A stretch of DNA of 64,000 nt, taken from assembly GCA_040398465.1 (NCBI GenBank), contig JBBAUA010000001.1:1-64000 (forward strand). The letters run 5' to 3'. Every line of letters begins with the position of its first letter. Positions within the stretch are counted from its first letter, which is position 1. The stretch comes from UBA7672 sp040398465 (GTDB taxonomy: Bacteria > Pseudomonadota > Alphaproteobacteria > Caulobacterales > Hyphomonadaceae). Under the pieces are notes generated by a model. It did not search any database. It was not told where the DNA came from and worked only from the letters and a program-made list of their open reading frames with translations. This document shows positions 62,182 to 64,000 of this stretch, one piece after another. A program made the position numbers and the translations under genes.

Positions 62182-63382
62182 GCTTGCCAGCCCTCAGGAA
62201 TTTCAGCGGATCATATGATTTGCCGCGGAAGTATATCTCGTAATGCAGGTGCGGTCCCGTGCTTCTGCCAGTTGAGCCCATCGTGCCCATTTTCTGGCCG
62301 ATGGTCACTTCCTGACCAACTTTCACGGATATCGAGTTCATGTGGCCGTAGCGTGTCTTGAATCCGGCCCCATGGTCGATCTCGACCGTTCGTCCGTAGG
62401 CCCCCTTGACCCCCGCGTGGATGACCCTCCCCGAAGCGGGGGCGATGATCGGCGCGCCGGTGAAGGCTGCAAGGTCTGTGCCTTCATGGAACGTGGCGCG
62501 GCGGGTGAACGGGTCGGAGCGGTAACCAAAGCCCGAGGTTTCGCGATATGCGCCCTGAACCGGCAGGCCAAGCGGCAGCGACCGCATTGCACGCTGGTAC
62601 TCTTCCGCTTCGCGCAGCCGCGCCTCGACCTCATAGATCCGCTGTTCAAAGCGATCGATCTCGCCGCCGTTCGGCCCGGACGTGGTGAAGTTGATCGGGA
62701 TGAGCGGTCCGCCCATGCCGTTCTGCTCAAGCACGCGGGACGCCGGAACGCCGGTCAGCCGGATCACGCCGCGCGCTGCTTCAGCTTGCTGCACGGCTTC
62801 TTCCTCGAGCATGTCGAGGAAGCTGGCCTGGTCATCGATCAGTTTGTCGGTCCGGGCGCGAAAGGATGTGCTGCCTCCGGCATTGGCCTCCGTGCCATCC
62901 GGACGCGGCTGGCGGGGGTCGCCTTCCTCGATCGTCGAGTCGATCAGCAGCTCAGGCTTGCTGAGGGCGATGGCCGACGCCGAGTCCTGACCCTTCTGGC
63001 TGGCCATCAGGCGCTTCAGCACCTCGTGCCGATTCTCGGCTTCCTTGATTGCCTCGTTGAAGTCGGTCGTGCGGGTTTCGAGGAGGGTAAGGGCGGTCTG
63101 CTCCGCCGCCTTGGCCTGCCGGAGCTCGCGCTCGAGGCGGGCAGATTTGCGGTCAGAGCCGCCGCCCTGAATCTCGACGCCAGGACCTTTAAGGAGAACG
63201 GCAGCCGTCGCAAACAGGCACCAGCCGACAACCAGAGTCGCAAGGCCGGCCATCATCGCTTGGCGCCACGGCGAAATCGAAACGTAGCGCACCGAGCCGC
63301 CGCTACGATGGTAAATCTGTCTTTCTGGAAAAGCCTTCTCGAAGAAGGCTCTGGTCTTGGCCTTCAGGTGCTTGACCGCCAT
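62171..63382 (-). CDS. M23 (LytM/LasA) zinc metallopeptidase, membrane-anchored
   Basis: The 403-residue protein has a basic cytoplasmic N-terminus, one membrane helix (about 43-63), a long coiled coil (about 75-270) and a C-terminal LytM domain. The zinc and catalytic residues are intact: His299 and Asp303 in HEGTDLA, His347 in YGHM and the HLH at 378-380. It is predicted to be an active endopeptidase cutting peptide cross-bridges in peptidoglycan. Coupling to bactofilin and an upstream CtrA box (63522-63536) point to cell-cycle-timed shape control. Confidence 0.95.
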   Translation of the reverse strand: MAVKHLKAKTRAFFEKAFPERQIYHRSGGSVRYVSISPWRQAMMAGLATLVVGWCLFATAAVLLKGPGVEIQGGGSDRKSARLERELRQAKAAEQTALTLLETRTTDFNEAIKEAENRHEVLKRLMASQKGQDSASAIALSKPELLIDSTIEEGDPRQPRPDGTEANAGGSTSFRARTDKLIDDQASFLDMLEEEAVQQAEAARGVIRLTGVPASRVLEQNGMGGPLIPINFTTSGPNGGEIDRFEQRIYEVEARLREAEEYQRAMRSLPLGLPVQGAYRETSGFGYRSDPFTRRATFHEGTDLAAFTGAPIIAPASGRVIHAGVKGAYGRTVEIDHGAGFKTRYGHMNSISVKVGQEVTIGQKMGTMGSTGRSTGPHLHYEIYFRGKSYDPLKFLRAGKHVH

Positions 63383-63521
63383 TTAGTGTGCCCGATCAAC
63401 TGCTCTACGCGCCTAGCCCCGCTCGCCCGCTTGTAGTGCCCGGCAAGGCGCATGGATAACTCAGAAATCCGCATACGCGAACCCCCGTCACCAGCTTTTT
63501 AATCACCTTCGACTGCGGCGA

Positions 63522-63536
63522 TTAAGCTCTGATTAA
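63522..63536 (-). promoter_or_regulatory. Perfect CtrA box upstream of the LytM-bactofilin operon
   Basis: TTAA-GCTCTGA-TTAA is an exact TTAA-N7-TTAA match, 140 bp before ATG 63382 and beyond the stop of the peroxiredoxin gene. The consensus is that of CtrA, the master cell-cycle regulator of many alphaproteobacteria. Confidence 0.6.
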
Positions 63537-63561
63537 AGCAGATTCTTGCCCAGATTCTGGT

Positions 63562-64000
63562 TCACGTCGATGCCTCCAATTCAGCCAGCACTGCTTCTGC
63601 ATGACCCGGCACGCGCACGTTTCGCCAGACACGCCGAATCGATCCCTCCGGGTCGATAAGGAATGTCGACCGGACGATGCCCATGTAGCGACGCCCATAG
63701 AGCTGCTTTTCGGCCCAGACCCCGTAGGCGTTGCAGACCGTCCCGTCCTCATCCGATCCCAGCCGTACCGTAAGGGAATGCTTCTTGATGAACGCCTTGT
63801 GAGCTTCAACACTGTCGCGTGAGAGGCCCAGCAGGTCACACTTCCTCCGCGTAAATCGCGACCGCATGCCGCTGAAGGCGACTGCTTCACGGGTGCAGAC
63901 CTCGGTGTCGTCCTGCGGATAGAAGAACAGCACGAGAAACTTCCCCGAATAGCTGGAAAGCAGTGCAGGCCCCCCTTTTGCCGTCGGCAGTTCGAATGCG
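63562..64000 (-). CDS. Bcp/PrxQ-type peroxiredoxin (5' end outside the window)
   Basis: 146 codons are visible, running off the right edge. The peroxidatic Cys is in FFYPQDDTEVCTREAVAFSG. In most Bcp proteins a resolving Cys follows five residues later (CTxEAC); here that position is Val, so this would be a 1-Cys or atypical form; KCDLLG and TVCNAYG hold the other cysteines. Further matches are GLSRDSVEAHKAFIKKHSL and RSTFLIDPEGSIRRVWRNV. It reduces hydroperoxides in the cytoplasm. Only the N-terminal 10-20 residues should be missing. Confidence 0.9.
   Translation of the reverse strand, partial: AFELPTAKGGPALLSSYSGKFLVLFFYPQDDTEVCTREAVAFSGMRSRFTRRKCDLLGLSRDSVEAHKAFIKKHSLTVRLGSDEDGTVCNAYGVWAEKQLYGRRYMGIVRSTFLIDPEGSIRRVWRNVRVPGHAEAVLAELEAST

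Overview
The window is GC-rich, densely coded chromosomal DNA from an alphaproteobacterium. The evidence is an ALAS-type hemA, an LdtR-like MarR regulator, a bactofilin-LytM pair, and CtrA-type TTAA-N7-TTAA boxes in front of cell-envelope genes. Together these point to a dimorphic Caulobacterales/Hyphomonadales-type lineage; that placement is inference. The sequence is a draft scaffold: three runs of exactly 100 N (9849-9948, 46513-46612, 50838-50937) are placeholders, and in at least two of them the true missing length must differ from 100.

Layout. 0.5-8.5 kb: a giant autotransporter adhesin lies downstream of a sensor-kinase/response-regulator pair. 8.5-9.7 kb: a stretch with no gene I can support. 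9.7-14.4 kb: an exported acidic tandem-repeat protein, an outer-membrane barrel, and an ECF sigma/anti-sigma pair divergent from an exported subtilase; all three exported products carry acidic low-complexity segments. 14.5-18.2 kb: a probable copper locus (Asp-box lipoprotein, TlpA thioredoxin, CopD, CopC and a beheaded MbnH/MauG-type di-haem peroxidase). 18.3-23.1 kb: a three-gene operon of a Tat-exported cell-wall-like protein, a one-pass FHA/trypsin-like protease and a TPR protein. This is the best candidate for an undescribed system, and it starts where the peroxidase gene is cut. 23.1-37.2 kb: acyl-CoA catabolism in two blocks (oxidoreductase, enoyl-CoA hydratase and two acyl-CoA dehydrogenases on minus; P450, acyl-CoA ligase and two acyl-CoA dehydrogenases on plus) around a DUF3604 / peptidyl-prolyl isomerase / HupE-UreJ triad.

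37.3-45.6 kb: a divergent Mfd-like protein, a receiver-domain remnant, an amino-sugar recycling cluster (GlcNAc kinase, MurQ, NagA, NagB-II-type SIS protein) and NAD kinase. 45.7-54.5 kb: class II aldolase, an outer-membrane-barrel fragment, an Hpt phosphotransfer protein, a NUDIX hydrolase, a degenerate EAL-like protein, a PQQ quinohaemoprotein dehydrogenase, MOSC, a GH24 lysozyme-like lipoprotein, an LdtR-like regulator and an unknown exported protein. 54.8-64.0 kb: hemA, a lytic transglycosylase, an unknown protein joined to rnd, aspS, a small unknown gene trimmed by an intergenic repeat, the bactofilin-LytM pair with a perfect CtrA box, and a Bcp-type peroxiredoxin running off the right edge.

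How the parts fit: recurring themes are envelope remodelling (autotransporter, exported proteases, cell-wall enzymes, bactofilin), signal transduction, and fatty-acid or isoprenoid-like acyl-CoA breakdown. No tRNA, rRNA, insertion sequence or CRISPR array was seen.
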